Shown here piece after piece: positions 1-6,012 of a stretch of DNA of 14,093 nt. Location of the stretch: assembly GCA_020434085.1 (NCBI GenBank), contig JAGRBM010000435.1, positions 1 to 14,093 on the forward strand. Direction: 5' to 3'. The position numbers were made by a program, and so were the translations under genes. Source of the DNA: Chrysiogenia bacterium. GTDB lineage: Bacteria > JAGRBM01. Numbering within the stretch: the first letter of the stretch is position 1; the number at the start of each line of letters is the position of its first letter. The notes below the pieces were generated by a model that worked only from the letters and a program-made list of their open reading frames with translations, ran no database searches and was not told where the DNA came from.

Positions 1-74
1 ACCTGCCGGCCGGCCGCCAGCTCCGCGCAGAGAATGGACCACTCCTTGAGTGCGATGTTCGTGGGCTCGCCCAT
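1..74 (-). CDS. DUF1802 family protein, N-terminal fragment (cut by window edge)
   Basis: Only the first 24 codons are in the window; the gene runs off the left edge. Read on the minus strand from the ATG at 74 it gives MGEPTNIALKEWSILCAELA, then AGRQ. The ALKEW...GRQ opening is how I remember DUF1802 (PF08819) proteins beginning, a family of unknown biochemical function. A ribosome binding site GGGAG lies seven bases upstream of the ATG (84-88 on the plus strand), which supports this start. The gene is transcribed divergently from the HD-domain gene at 317. The family call rests on a short N-terminal motif and memory, so it is moderate; that a gene starts here is more certain. Confidence 0.65.
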   Translation of the reverse strand, partial: MGEPTNIALKEWSILCAELAAGRQ

Positions 75-200
75 GAAGAAACTCCCGCCGGGGATTTGCG
101 CCTCCCCCCAACGCGCGGCTTATGTAGCACAACGAATCAACCGAGCGAACATTCCGTGCACGGAAGATGCGCCGATTTGAATTTCGTTTTCAGATCAGCG

Positions 201-217
201 TGCCCGAAATTTGGGCA
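201..217. promoter_or_regulatory. Operator-like palindrome between divergent genes
   Basis: TGCCC and GGGCA form perfect 5-base arms around a 7-base A/T-rich centre, in the 242-base gap between the divergent DUF1802-type and HD genes. The position and symmetry suit a regulator binding site, but no regulator is known and such short palindromes occur by chance. No convincing -35/-10 pair was seen in this gap. Confidence 0.2.
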
Positions 218-226
218 GGCGCTTTC

Positions 227-253
227 GAGCACGTGCACGATCACGTTCACGAC
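227..253 (+). repeat. GNNCAC hexamer array, copy A
   Basis: Four consecutive hexamers GAGCAC, GTGCAC, GATCAC, GTTCAC followed by GAC, then a tail AGCAAGGG that copy C also carries as GGCAAGGG. It lies about 65 bases upstream of the HD gene start. Two further copies lie at 888-914 (opposite strand) and 1074-1106. The shared hexamer order and tail make this a dispersed repeat rather than chance. Confidence 0.75.
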
Positions 254-316
254 AGCAAGGGTGAGTGCGGCCCCAACGGCTGGCGGGTGGTTCCGAAACC
301 GGGTTAGAATGAGCCG

Positions 317-850
317 ATGCTCAGTAACGCTCACAACGCGCTGCTCGAAGAGCTCACCGCGCGCTATCGAGGCGCACTCGGCGCCGACGAGGCCACCTAC
401 CTGGGACACGTGCGCCGCGTGCTCGGTTTCTATGCAAGCCTGCGCGGCGCGCCGCTTGACGAGCGCGACATCGTCGCCGCCTTCTTCCACGACCTGGGCA
501 TCTGGACCGACCGGACCAATGACTACCTGCCGCCCTCGATCGAGGCGGCCCGCGCCTACCTCGAAGAAACCGGCCGCGCCGGTGACGCCGATCTGGTCAC
601 AGCCATGATCGACAACCACCACAAGCTGCGCGCCTACGCCGGTCCCCACGAAGAGCGCGTCGAGCCCTTCCGCCGCGCCGACCTCGTGGATTTCTCATTC
701 GGCCTCTACAGCGCCGGCCTGCCAAGACAGGAACTTCGCGCCGCCTTCACCGAGATTCCGCCGGGCGCCTTCCGCAGGTTCCTCATCGGCCTCGCAGGCA
801 AGTGGCTCCTGAAGTATCCGACCCGGCCGTTTCCGATTTTTCGGCTGTAG
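317..850 (+). CDS. HD-domain protein, probable metal-dependent phosphohydrolase
   Basis: A 177-residue protein, probably cytosolic. The HD signature is visible: His31 in an early helix (YLGHVRRV), the His58-Asp59 pair in AAFFHDLGIW, a second His pair at 101-102 in DNHHKLR, and Asp122/Asp125 in RRADLVDFS. Together these match the metal-binding set of HD phosphohydrolases, which hydrolyse phosphomonoesters or phosphodiesters, often nucleotides. The substrate cannot be read from the sequence. There is no N-terminal signal or membrane segment. The ATG at 317 has only a weak GAG upstream, but the protein starts shortly before the HD core and no better start is visible. The last residues (about 165-177) are rich in Pro and aromatic residues. 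The gene stands alone: divergent gene to the left, repeats to the right. Confidence 0.8.
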   Translation: MLSNAHNALLEELTARYRGALGADEATYLGHVRRVLGFYASLRGAPLDERDIVAAFFHDLGIWTDRTNDYLPPSIEAARAYLEETGRAGDADLVTAMIDNHHKLRAYAGPHEERVEPFRRADLVDFSFGLYSAGLPRQELRAAFTEIPPGAFRRFLIGLAGKWLLKYPTRPFPIFRL

Positions 851-887
851 GGCCGGCCATCCACCGACAACCCACGCAGCCACAAAG

Positions 888-914
888 GTCGTGGACGTGC
901 TCGTGCACGTGCTC
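888..914 (-). repeat. GNNCAC hexamer array, copy B (inverted)
   Basis: Read on the minus strand this is GAGCAC, GTGCAC, GAGCAC, GTCCAC, then GAC, the same hexamer phase as copies A and C but in opposite orientation. It begins 38 bases after the HD gene stop. It lacks the GCAAGGG tail of the other copies. Confidence 0.7.
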
Positions 915-982
915 GATGAACCAGTGCACGCTTGCGATGCAGCCATTTCCCGTTCGTCCTGAGGAGGCGCGGAGCGCCGTCT

Positions 983-1039
983 CGCCCTCCGTCGCTGAAG
1001 CTCTGAAGGGCGATCCTTCCGAAGCCTTGGCGGAGGAGG
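983..1039 (-). repeat. 57-base dispersed repeat, copy Z1
   Basis: The reverse complement of this stretch aligns without gaps over 57 bases with 1314-1370; by hand count 47 positions are identical. The shared parts include the outer CCTCC...GGAGGGCG ends and internal CAGAG and TTCA blocks. Its ends are complementary to each other (CCTCC against GGAGG), so each copy can also fold. The copies are in opposite orientation, about 275 bases apart. Confidence 0.75.
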
Positions 1040-1073
1040 ACCGAAGGGCAAAAGGGCCTCGGAAGTCCGAATC

Positions 1074-1106
1074 GTGCACGAGCACGTGCACGCTCACGTT
1101 CACGAC
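1074..1106 (+). repeat. GNNCAC hexamer array, copy C
   Basis: Five hexamers in tandem, GTGCAC, GAGCAC, GTGCAC, GCTCAC, GTTCAC, followed by GAC and the tail GGCAAGGG shared with copy A. This is the longest of the three copies. Much of it is strictly alternating purine-pyrimidine (GCACGTGCACG), and GTGCAC is itself palindromic. Confidence 0.75.
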
Positions 1107-1313
1107 GGCAAGGGACGCCTCACCCGCACAGCTTGCGGGCGCTCCAGACGCGCCGGGCATTGCATCAAGTTGTTTCAGCGATGTCCCTCGCCGACAGGGC
1201 TTATCCTTCTCATCACATCCGAAAATCTCGCAAACCCCCGCCGTCCTTCAGCGACGGGCGAGTGCGGTGTCAGGTTGAGGGCCAAAGGCCCAACCAATCC
1301 CTCTTCCCCCGGC

Positions 1314-1370
1314 CCTCCTTCGCCACGGCTTCGAGAGGGCCGCCCTCCAGAGTTTCAACGAAGGAGGGCG
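1314..1370 (+). repeat. 57-base dispersed repeat, copy Z2
   Basis: Partner of Z1 in the opposite orientation, with 47 of 57 positions identical by hand count. It carries CCTCCTTCG near the start and CGAAGGAGG near the end, so it can form a long hairpin; flanking C and G runs (1305-1312, 1366-1374) extend the pairing. The stop codon of the minus-strand ORF ending at 1355 falls inside it. Confidence 0.75.
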
Positions 1371-1984
1371 GGGGGAAGGTGGGCGAAGCCCGGAAGGAGG
1401 TGCAGCGTACTGGCTCGAAGCACCCCCTCAGTCCGACTTCGCCAAGGCTTCGTCGGACAGCTCCCCCGTCTGCGGGGGAGCAGGGACTGATGGCGTTTGA
1501 CCGGATACCAGCCACTTTCCTTTGGAGGCGGCCCGCGCGAGTGCTCCTCGGTCTCTTCCACAAAGTCCCGGCTTGCCACCCCGAAGTGGCCGAGCCACAC
1601 CAGGAAGGCGCGGAGGAGGTGAAGAAGCTCCCACTCCCGCAGGGCCAGACGAAACCGCCGGCGCGCGCGCTCGCCCACGCGCCAGCCCAGATCCGTGCGT
1701 TCATCGTCGATGCAATCGCGCGCACTCCAGTAGACCCCCTCGTCGTGAAACCCGCGCAGGAGGATGACGTTGGAAATCGCCGCCGGGAGCGAAAAATACA
1801 GCAGCACCGCCCGCTCGGCGGGCCGCCATCGCCCCGAAGCGAGAAAAAACGCCAGGCGCGAGCGCATCTGGTTGCGCACAAAACACCCCGTGCGCGAAAT
1901 CGCCACCTGCACCGTCGCCCGCGCCGCCAGCTCCTCAAACGTCGGCGGCGGCTTGGGCAGTTTTTTGGGGAGAAAGGCCCACAT
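1355..1984 (-). CDS. Hypothetical protein with repeat-derived C-terminus
   Basis: A 209-residue ORF of unrecognised family. Residues 1 to about 165 look genuinely coding: strong G/C preference at third codon positions, as in the neighbouring real genes, and a balanced composition with an Arg-rich helical character (stretches such as RNQMRSRLAFFLASGRW, ERAVLLYFSLPAAI and LREWELLHLLRAFLVW). From about residue 166 the frame enters repeat Y0 and then Z2, giving a Pro/Arg/Ser-rich tail, and it stops inside Z2. The natural C-terminus was therefore probably overwritten or extended by repeat insertion. The ATG at 1984 has no purine-rich ribosome binding site; a TACAAT seven bases upstream would suit a leaderless transcript, though no -35 is clear. 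It may be an active gene or a decayed one. Confidence 0.5.
   Translation of the reverse strand: MWAFLPKKLPKPPPTFEELAARATVQVAISRTGCFVRNQMRSRLAFFLASGRWRPAERAVLLYFSLPAAISNVILLRGFHDEGVYWSARDCIDDERTDLGWRVGERARRRFRLALREWELLHLLRAFLVWLGHFGVASRDFVEETEEHSRGPPPKESGWYPVKRHQSLLPRRRGSCPTKPWRSRTEGVLRASTLHLLPGFAHLPPALLR
1422..1482 (+). repeat. Hairpin repeat Y, copy Y0 (shorter variant)
   Basis: Carries the two core hairpins of repeat Y: GTCCGAC paired with GTCGGAC around an 11-14 base loop, then GCTCCCCCG paired with CGGGGGAGC around TCTG. It lacks the third small hairpin and the common right end of Y1 and Y2. It lies within the 3' part of the minus-strand ORF and supplies part of its reading frame. Confidence 0.75.
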
Positions 1985-2029
1985 GGGGGAGATTGTAGGG
2001 GAGGGGTGTGACGTATGGGGTCACGCACC

Positions 2030-2101
2030 AGAGAGCGCGAGGCGCAACAGATCAGCTCTTCCCCCGTCGCCGGGGGAAGATGCCCGATGGGCAGATGGGG
2101 G
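2030..2101 (+). repeat. Hairpin repeat X, copy X1
   Basis: Starts with AGAGAGCGCGAGGCGCA. It continues into a long C/G hairpin (TCTTCCCCCG against CGGGGGAAGA), then a small hairpin TGCCC-gat-GGGCA, and ends in AGATGGGGGG. Four copies occur in the window; X1 and X2 are in tandem upstream of the DUF559 gene. Confidence 0.8.
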
Positions 2102-2104
2102 GCC

Positions 2105-2176
2105 AAGAAGCGCGAAGCGCATCCCCTCAGCTCTTCCCCCGCAGCCGGGGGAAGATGCCCGGTGGGCAGATGGGGG
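2105..2176 (+). repeat. Hairpin repeat X, copy X2
   Basis: Same plan as X1: an AAGAAGCGCGAAGCGCAT lead, the C/G hairpin with loop CAGC, the small hairpin TGCCC-ggt-GGGCA, and AGATGGGGGG. Direct orientation, directly after X1. Confidence 0.8.
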
Positions 2177-2194
2177 GATCACGCAGTGCCTGTC

Positions 2195-2287
2195 GACTCC
2201 CCCCTCAGTCCGGCTTCGCTTTCGCTTCGCCGGACAGCTCCCCCGTCAGCGGGGGAGCACTACGGGGTTGCGCCTTCGGCGCTACTT
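2195..2287 (+). repeat. Hairpin repeat Y, copy Y1
   Basis: A 93-base unit nearly identical to Y2. It has three hairpins in a row: GTCCGGC/GCCGGAC, GCTCCCCCG/CGGGGGAGC around TCAG, and GCGCC/GGCGC around TTC. The last of these ends in the GCTACTT boundary shared with Y2. It lies about 50 bases upstream of the DUF559 start and must fall in its leader or promoter region. Confidence 0.8.
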
Positions 2288-2337
2288 TTCTCCCACGGCA
2301 CCCAAATTGCGATGTCTTCTTCCAGAAGGAGAATTCC

Positions 2338-2688
2338 ATGCAACGACCACTACGCGATCCCGCCCGTTTGTTACGACGCAATCCCACGCCTGCGGAATCA
2401 AAACTCTGGGAAAAGCTGCGAAAACGTCGCCTCGGCGGCGAAAAGTTTAGGCGTCAGCATGGCGTCGGCCCCTATATTCTCGACTTCTACTGTCCGGCCA
2501 GGCGGCTTGGTGTCGAAGTAGACGGCGGACAGCATTCGGAAGCTGAACACTTCGTTCGGGATTCGGTTCGCGATGAATATCTCAAAGCCCATGGGATTCG
2601 TGTGTTGCGATTTTGGAATTCGCAAGTTGAGCGGGGGATGGAAGAAGTGCTTGATGAGATTCTACGTGTGATCGAAGTGCGGAGATAG
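2338..2688 (+). CDS. DUF559 domain protein (Vsr-like endonuclease fold)
   Basis: A 116-residue protein, essentially one DUF559 domain (PF04480), the family's usual compact size. Visible features are the N-terminal RRNPTPAESKLWEKLR helix (residues 13-28), FRRQHGVGPYILDFYCP (37-53) with Asp49, and GVEVDGGQH (58-66) with Glu60, Asp62 and His66. The Asp49 / Glu60-x-Asp62 set fits the PD-(D/E)xK-like fold shared with very-short-patch repair endonucleases. DNA cleavage by DUF559 proteins is largely a prediction. The frame stays open to 2008 through the repeats, but the ATG at 2338 is the real start: it has AGAAGGAG (2324-2331) six bases upstream and the conserved domain begins at once. Repeats Y1 (upstream) and X3 (downstream) bracket it, and its TAG stop (2686-2688) overlaps the first bases of X3. 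GC is lower than in neighbouring genes. Confidence 0.85.
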   Translation: MQRPLRDPARLLRRNPTPAESKLWEKLRKRRLGGEKFRRQHGVGPYILDFYCPARRLGVEVDGGQHSEAEHFVRDSVRDEYLKAHGIRVLRFWNSQVERGMEEVLDEILRVIEVRR

Positions 2689-2758
2689 AGAGCGCGAAGC
2701 GCAACTCCTCAGCTCTTCCCTCGCCGCCGGGGGAAGATGGCCGAAGGCCAGATGGGGG
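2687..2758 (+). repeat. Hairpin repeat X, copy X3
   Basis: Begins inside the stop codon of the DUF559 gene with AGAGAGCGCGAAGCGCA. It contains the C/G hairpin (slightly degraded, CTTCCCTCG) and the small hairpin TGGCC-gaa-GGCCA. The inner pair is swapped from C-G to G-C relative to X1 and X2. It ends in AGATGGGGG. Confidence 0.8.
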
Positions 2759-2836
2759 CCTTGCCTAACCTAGCCTCCTGTCCTCCGAATCCTTGTCGAA
2801 GAAGGATGGCGAAGTCGGAAAGGCAGATGGGGCGCC

Positions 2837-2909
2837 AGAGAGCGCGAAGCGCATCACCTCAGCTCTTCCCCCGCTGCCGGGGGAAGATGGCCGAAGGCCA
2901 GATGGGGGG
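2837..2909 (+). repeat. Hairpin repeat X, copy X4
   Basis: Lead AGAGAGCGCGAAGCGCAT, then a perfect 10-base-pair hairpin TCTTCCCCCG-ctgc-CGGGGGAAGA, the small hairpin TGGCC-gaa-GGCCA, and AGATGGGGGG. The 78 bases between X3 and X4 carry only a degenerate repeat-like fragment (GAAGAAGGATGGCGAAGTCG) and nothing else recognisable. Confidence 0.8.
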
Positions 2910-2920
2910 ACTCAGTACCG

Positions 2921-3013
2921 ATTCGCCCCCACAGTCCGACTTCGCTTTCGCTACGCCGGACAGCTCCCCCGTCTGCGGGGGAGCGCTACGGGGTTGCGCC
3001 TTCGGCGCTACTT
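2921..3013 (+). repeat. Hairpin repeat Y, copy Y2
   Basis: A 93-base copy nearly identical to Y1, with the same C/G hairpin (loop TCTG) and the same GCGCC/GGCGC terminal hairpin and GCTACTT right edge. The first hairpin has an A-C mismatch (GTCCGAC against GCCGGAC), intermediate between Y0 and Y1. Its right edge overlaps the stop codon of the sigma-54 regulator gene (3008-3010) and would form hairpins at the 3' end of that transcript. Confidence 0.8.
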
Positions 3014-4906
3014 GATCCCATACTTCGAAATCTTCTTCATAAACGCCTGCCGCGAAATCCCCAGGACTTCCGCGGCTCTCGTGCGGTTGCCTTCGGTATG
3101 CAGCAGGGTCTCGCGGATGATTTCCTTTTCGCGTTCGGTGAGCCGGGCTTTCAGGGTGCCGGTGCTGGCGATGACGGTTTCGTCGCCGTCTTCGCCGGCG
3201 GGGGCGCCGTTTTCGGGGGCGTCGAGGACTCGGTCGGAGAGGTGCTGGACGTCGACGGGCTCACTGGGGCCGGCGTTGATGCCGGCGCGCTCGATTTCGT
3301 TTTCAAGCTCGCGCACGTTGCCGGGCCAGTTGTAGCGCTGCAGGGCGAGCACGGCTTCGTCGGTGATCTCTTCATTGGAACGGCCAAGGCGCGCGCCCAC
3401 CTTGCGCATGAAGTGGCGGGCCAATAGTCCAAGGTCCTCGCGCCGCTCGCGCAGTGCCGGGACTTTCACGGGAAAGACGTTGAGGCGGTAGTAGAGGTCC
3501 TCGCGGAAGCGGCCCTCGCGCACTTCCTTTTCGAGGTCGCGGTTGGTGGCCGAGACGATGCGCACGTTGACGTGCTTGCCCTTGGCGGAGCCGACGGGGA
3601 TGATTTCGCCTTCCTGCAGCACGCGAAGCAGCTTGACCTGCATGGAGAGCGGGAGCTCGCCCACTTCGTCGAGAAAGACGGTGCCGCCGTCGGCCACGTC
3701 GAATACCCCGCGCTTGTTCTCGCTGGCGCCGGTAAACGCGCCCTTCACATGCCCGAAGAGTTCGCTCTCCAAAAGGTTCTCTGGAATCGCGCCGCAGTTG
3801 CGGGCGACGAAGAGCTTCTCGGCGCGCGGGCCGCTCTGGTGGATGGCGCGGGCGACGAGTTCCTTGCCCGTGCCCGTCTCGCCCAGCACCAGCACGGTGG
3901 TGTCGGTGGGGATGACGCGCTCGAGTTGCGAGAGCATGGCCTTCATGCTGGGGGCCTCGCCCACGATCTCCATGTGGGGGTTGGCCTCGGTGCGCAGCAG
4001 TTTGTTCTCGTCGGCAAGGCGCGCCTGGCTGGCGCGAAGGGCGTCGACGAGTTCGATGTTCTCCAGGCTCTTGGCCGCATGGGCGGCGAAGACGGTGACA
4101 AGGTCGAGGTCGCGGTCGCCGAAGCTGCCCGCGCCCACGCGCACTTCCACACGGATGGCCCCGCGCAGCGCGCCGCGCACGAGAAGCGGCGCCAGCATGC
4201 CGGTGCCGGTGCCCGGCGCGCTTTTTCCGCCGGGAAGCTCGATGAGCACGGCGGCCTTTTCTCTTTCGAGCTTGTCGCGCACCGCGCTCGGCAACTCTGC
4301 GGGTGTCTTCTCCTCGCCGTCGATGGAGCGCACCACCACGGGAACGAGCCGCTCGCCCTGCACTTCGTAGACGCACACCATGCGCGCGGGCTCCCACCCC
4401 TCGAGCAGGCTCTTGCAGATTTGCTCCAGAATCTGGGTGCGGCTCTTCGATTCGGCCAGGTCACGCACCAGCCGGAAGAGCACGCTGATGGCGGCCGAGT
4501 CGCCGCCCAGGCGGTCGCCGAGTTCGCGCGCCTGGGTGACCGAGCGCGAGGCCACGATGGTGCGCGTCGATTCGAGGTCGTCGCTCAAATCGGCGCCGAT
4601 GAGCCGGAGGCTGATGCCCGATTCCTCTCCGCCGAGCAGGAGCTGGTCGCCGGGGCGGATCTCTACCTTGTCCGAGCGGAAAAAGCTGTCCTGACCATCG
4701 CGGCGCAAGGCGGAGCCGTTTGTGGAATCCAGATCACAGTAATAGACGCGCTCGCCGGAGATGTAGATCTGGCCGTGCTCGCCCGAAACATAGGGATTGT
4801 CGATCTGGAGGTGGTTGGAGGCCGCACGGCCGAGGTTGACGATTTCCTCGTCAAACTCCCGCACGTGCGCCCCGGCGGCGCCCTCGATGATTTCGAGTCG
4901 AATCAT
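3008..4906 (-). CDS. FHA-GAF-sigma54 activator (Fis-type transcriptional regulator)
   Basis: A 632-residue enhancer-binding protein that would open promoters with sigma-54 RNA polymerase. Residues 1-100 form an FHA domain, a phosphothreonine-binding module, with Gly26-Arg27, Ser41...His44 and Asn63-Gly64 all present. Residues about 140-290 look like a GAF sensor. A short linker coiled coil (285-307) leads to the AAA+ domain: Walker A GETGTGKE at 342-349, the sigma-54 contact loop GAFTGA intact at 389-394, Walker B GGTVFLDE at 407-414, and an SATNRDL sensor segment. The C-terminus (608-632) is a Fis-type helix-turn-helix, RAAEVLGISRQAFMKKI. The domain order implies control by a Ser/Thr kinase phosphosignal through FHA plus a small-molecule or redox signal through GAF; neither is identified. 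The frame runs open to 5173, but the FHA domain begins right at the ATG at 4906 and the upstream part reads as non-coding. No strong ribosome binding site is visible. It is divergent from the receiver gene. Confidence 0.92.
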   Translation of the reverse strand: MIRLEIIEGAAGAHVREFDEEIVNLGRAASNHLQIDNPYVSGEHGQIYISGERVYYCDLDSTNGSALRRDGQDSFFRSDKVEIRPGDQLLLGGEESGISLRLIGADLSDDLESTRTIVASRSVTQARELGDRLGGDSAAISVLFRLVRDLAESKSRTQILEQICKSLLEGWEPARMVCVYEVQGERLVPVVVRSIDGEEKTPAELPSAVRDKLEREKAAVLIELPGGKSAPGTGTGMLAPLLVRGALRGAIRVEVRVGAGSFGDRDLDLVTVFAAHAAKSLENIELVDALRASQARLADENKLLRTEANPHMEIVGEAPSMKAMLSQLERVIPTDTTVLVLGETGTGKELVARAIHQSGPRAEKLFVARNCGAIPENLLESELFGHVKGAFTGASENKRGVFDVADGGTVFLDEVGELPLSMQVKLLRVLQEGEIIPVGSAKGKHVNVRIVSATNRDLEKEVREGRFREDLYYRLNVFPVKVPALRERREDLGLLARHFMRKVGARLGRSNEEITDEAVLALQRYNWPGNVRELENEIERAGINAGPSEPVDVQHLSDRVLDAPENGAPAGEDGDETVIASTGTLKARLTEREKEIIRETLLHTEGNRTRAAEVLGISRQAFMKKISKYGIK

Positions 4907-5004
4907 GGGTCTTTCGTTGGCATCCGGCGCGGGCCGCGTCAACCGGCCGGGACTGCCGGCGCTCGCCCCCGGCCGCCGGTCGCGTCTTCCCGGCGCCGCC
5001 CTTT

Positions 5005-5019
5005 TGGCACATGTTGCCA
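5005..5019. promoter_or_regulatory. Operator-like inverted repeat in divergent promoter region
   Basis: TGGCA and TGCCA arms around a 5-base centre, in the 269-base gap between the divergent sigma-54 activator (starts at 4906) and the receiver gene (starts at 5176). The position suits a regulator site, possibly autoregulation by the activator. Sigma-54 activator sites are usually longer, so this is a weak call. No -24/-12 element with correct spacing was found in the gap. Confidence 0.25.
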
Positions 5020-5175
5020 CTTCAGAGGGCCCGGTGCTAGCGTACCCCACGGTGGTTAACCGGATTGGGATCGGGGGAAGCAAGCCTTTCTCAAGCTTCG
5101 GCCCCACCGCAACTTGGAGCAAGTGGCACGCGCGTGACACAGCACGAGCGGCCCGCATCTTTGAATGAGGCATCC

Positions 5176-6012
5176 GTGGAACTCGCGGAACTGAGCACAG
5201 GGCTGCTCCGGCAAGCCGTTGCAGCCTATATGGATCTCGCCTGGGAGGGCGCCACCCCTCCAGAGCGCACCTCTTCCCTTGCCTCGCTCACGGGGCTCGC
5301 CGACGATGCGAGCGCCGAGGAGCTGCTGGCCTGGGAAGGCTTTGAGCGCGAGGGCACAAACGGCGGCACCCGCCGCGTGCAGCTCCGCCTGGGCAATGCC
5401 CGCTATCCCCACATGAAACTCTCGCTGGAGCGCCTTCGCGAGTCGGGCCAGTGGGTCTTCTCCGTCGATACCCACGACCGCCACCTGCCGCCCGAGGCGC
5501 TGGGCGCTTCCTTCGCCGCGCTTCAGCAAAGCAACGAAGAACTCAAGATGCGCATCGAGCAGCGCTGGGCCGATCTGGGACTCGACACCGCCCGCGCGCG
5601 CCTGCGCGACTTCGTCGCCAGGGAAGGCGACCGTCCCGAGCAGGCACAGAGCAAGGGTTACGCCCTGCTGGTCGATGACGATCCCGACATCCTCGACGTC
5701 GAACGCATTGTCGTCGAGCGCGCCGGTTACCACGCACTGCTGGCCGCCAGCGGCGACGAAGCCCTGGAAAAGGCAGAAGCCTGCGGCTGCCAGATCGCGC
5801 TGGCGCTGGTCGACATCATGATGCCGGGCAAGAGCGGCTACGAGCTGGTCGAGGAGCTGCGCAGCAAGAAGGCGCTCTCTGGCCCGGTGCTCTTCCTGAC
5901 CGCCATGATGGCCGGCACCGTGCGCGACGAGCTCTGCGACAAGGTGCTCCACAAGCCCTTCGACATCGAAGAGCTAAGGCAGACCATGAAAGCGGCCCTG
6001 GCGCGCGCCTGA
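5176..6012 (+). CDS. Response regulator with unknown N-terminal domain and C-terminal receiver
   Basis: A 278-residue protein from the GTG at 5176. Residues 1 to about 150 form a domain I cannot name, with a conserved-looking core (VQLRLGNARYPHMKLSLE followed by WVFSVDTHDRHL), then a helix-rich linker. Residues about 162-278 are a CheY-like receiver: acidic Asp167-Asp169, phosphoacceptor Asp213 in LVDIMMPG, Thr242 in FLTAMM, and Lys260 in LHKPFD. There is no DNA-binding or enzymatic output domain after the receiver, so it probably acts by protein contact. GAGG (5167-5170) sits five bases before the GTG. The frame is open upstream to ATG 5065 and another GTG at 5134, but those codons look non-coding and lack ribosome binding sites. 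It is divergent from the sigma-54 activator and followed after 90 bases by the large conserved gene. The start choice is moderately sure; the receiver is very sure. Confidence 0.85.
   Translation: MELAELSTGLLRQAVAAYMDLAWEGATPPERTSSLASLTGLADDASAEELLAWEGFEREGTNGGTRRVQLRLGNARYPHMKLSLERLRESGQWVFSVDTHDRHLPPEALGASFAALQQSNEELKMRIEQRWADLGLDTARARLRDFVAREGDRPEQAQSKGYALLVDDDPDILDVERIVVERAGYHALLAASGDEALEKAEACGCQIALALVDIMMPGKSGYELVEELRSKKALSGPVLFLTAMMAGTVRDELCDKVLHKPFDIEELRQTMKAALARA

Larger units (their letters stand above)
851..1354. other. Repeat-rich intergenic stretch without a convincing gene
   Basis: This 504-base gap holds hexamer copy B (888-914), a small GGCGC/GCGCC hairpin (968-980), repeat Z1 (983-1039), hexamer copy C (1074-1106) and a hairpin with GGGCC/GGCCC arms (1279-1291). 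It also contains the start of repeat Z2. Open frames cross it on both strands, but they follow the repeats and have biased, Arg/Ser/Pro-rich translations with no recognisable domain. I regard it as non-coding. Confidence 0.7.

Noticed and set aside
1074-1490. Small His-rich protein (HEHVHAHVHD) from hexamer copy C
   Set aside because: The HxH pattern is just the hexamer read in frame. The remainder is repeat-derived, and the other hexamer copies are not in matching frames with starts.
2008-2337. N-terminal extension of the DUF559 gene through repeats X1, X2 and Y1
   Set aside because: The extension is entirely repeat-derived (Arg/Ser/Pro/Gly-rich), whereas the ATG at 2338 has an ideal ribosome binding site and begins right at the domain.
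2030-3013. CRISPR array
   Set aside because: The repeats are long hairpin units with irregular spacing, interrupted by a gene and of two types; there are no uniform spacers and no cas genes.
3572-5059. Very long plus-strand open frame antisense to the sigma-54 regulator
   Set aside because: It is a shadow frame of a high-GC gene; the minus-strand product has all expected domains. The same applies to the long minus frames at 6022-7335 and 8092-9201.
5120-5140. Sigma-54 -24/-12 promoter (AGTGGCACGCGCGTGACA) before the receiver gene
   Set aside because: The -24 half looks good, but the GC expected ten bases after GG is AC here, and it is on top of the ribosome-binding region.
4907-5173. Extended start of the sigma-54 regulator at 5173
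   Set aside because: The extra 89 residues are Arg/Pro-rich, overlap the divergent gene and precede a complete FHA domain that starts at the ATG at 4906.
5065-5175. Earlier ATG (5065) or GTG (5134) start for the receiver gene
   Set aside because: Codon use upstream of 5176 is unlike the rest of the gene and the ribosome binding site is best for the GTG at 5176; the choice is not certain.
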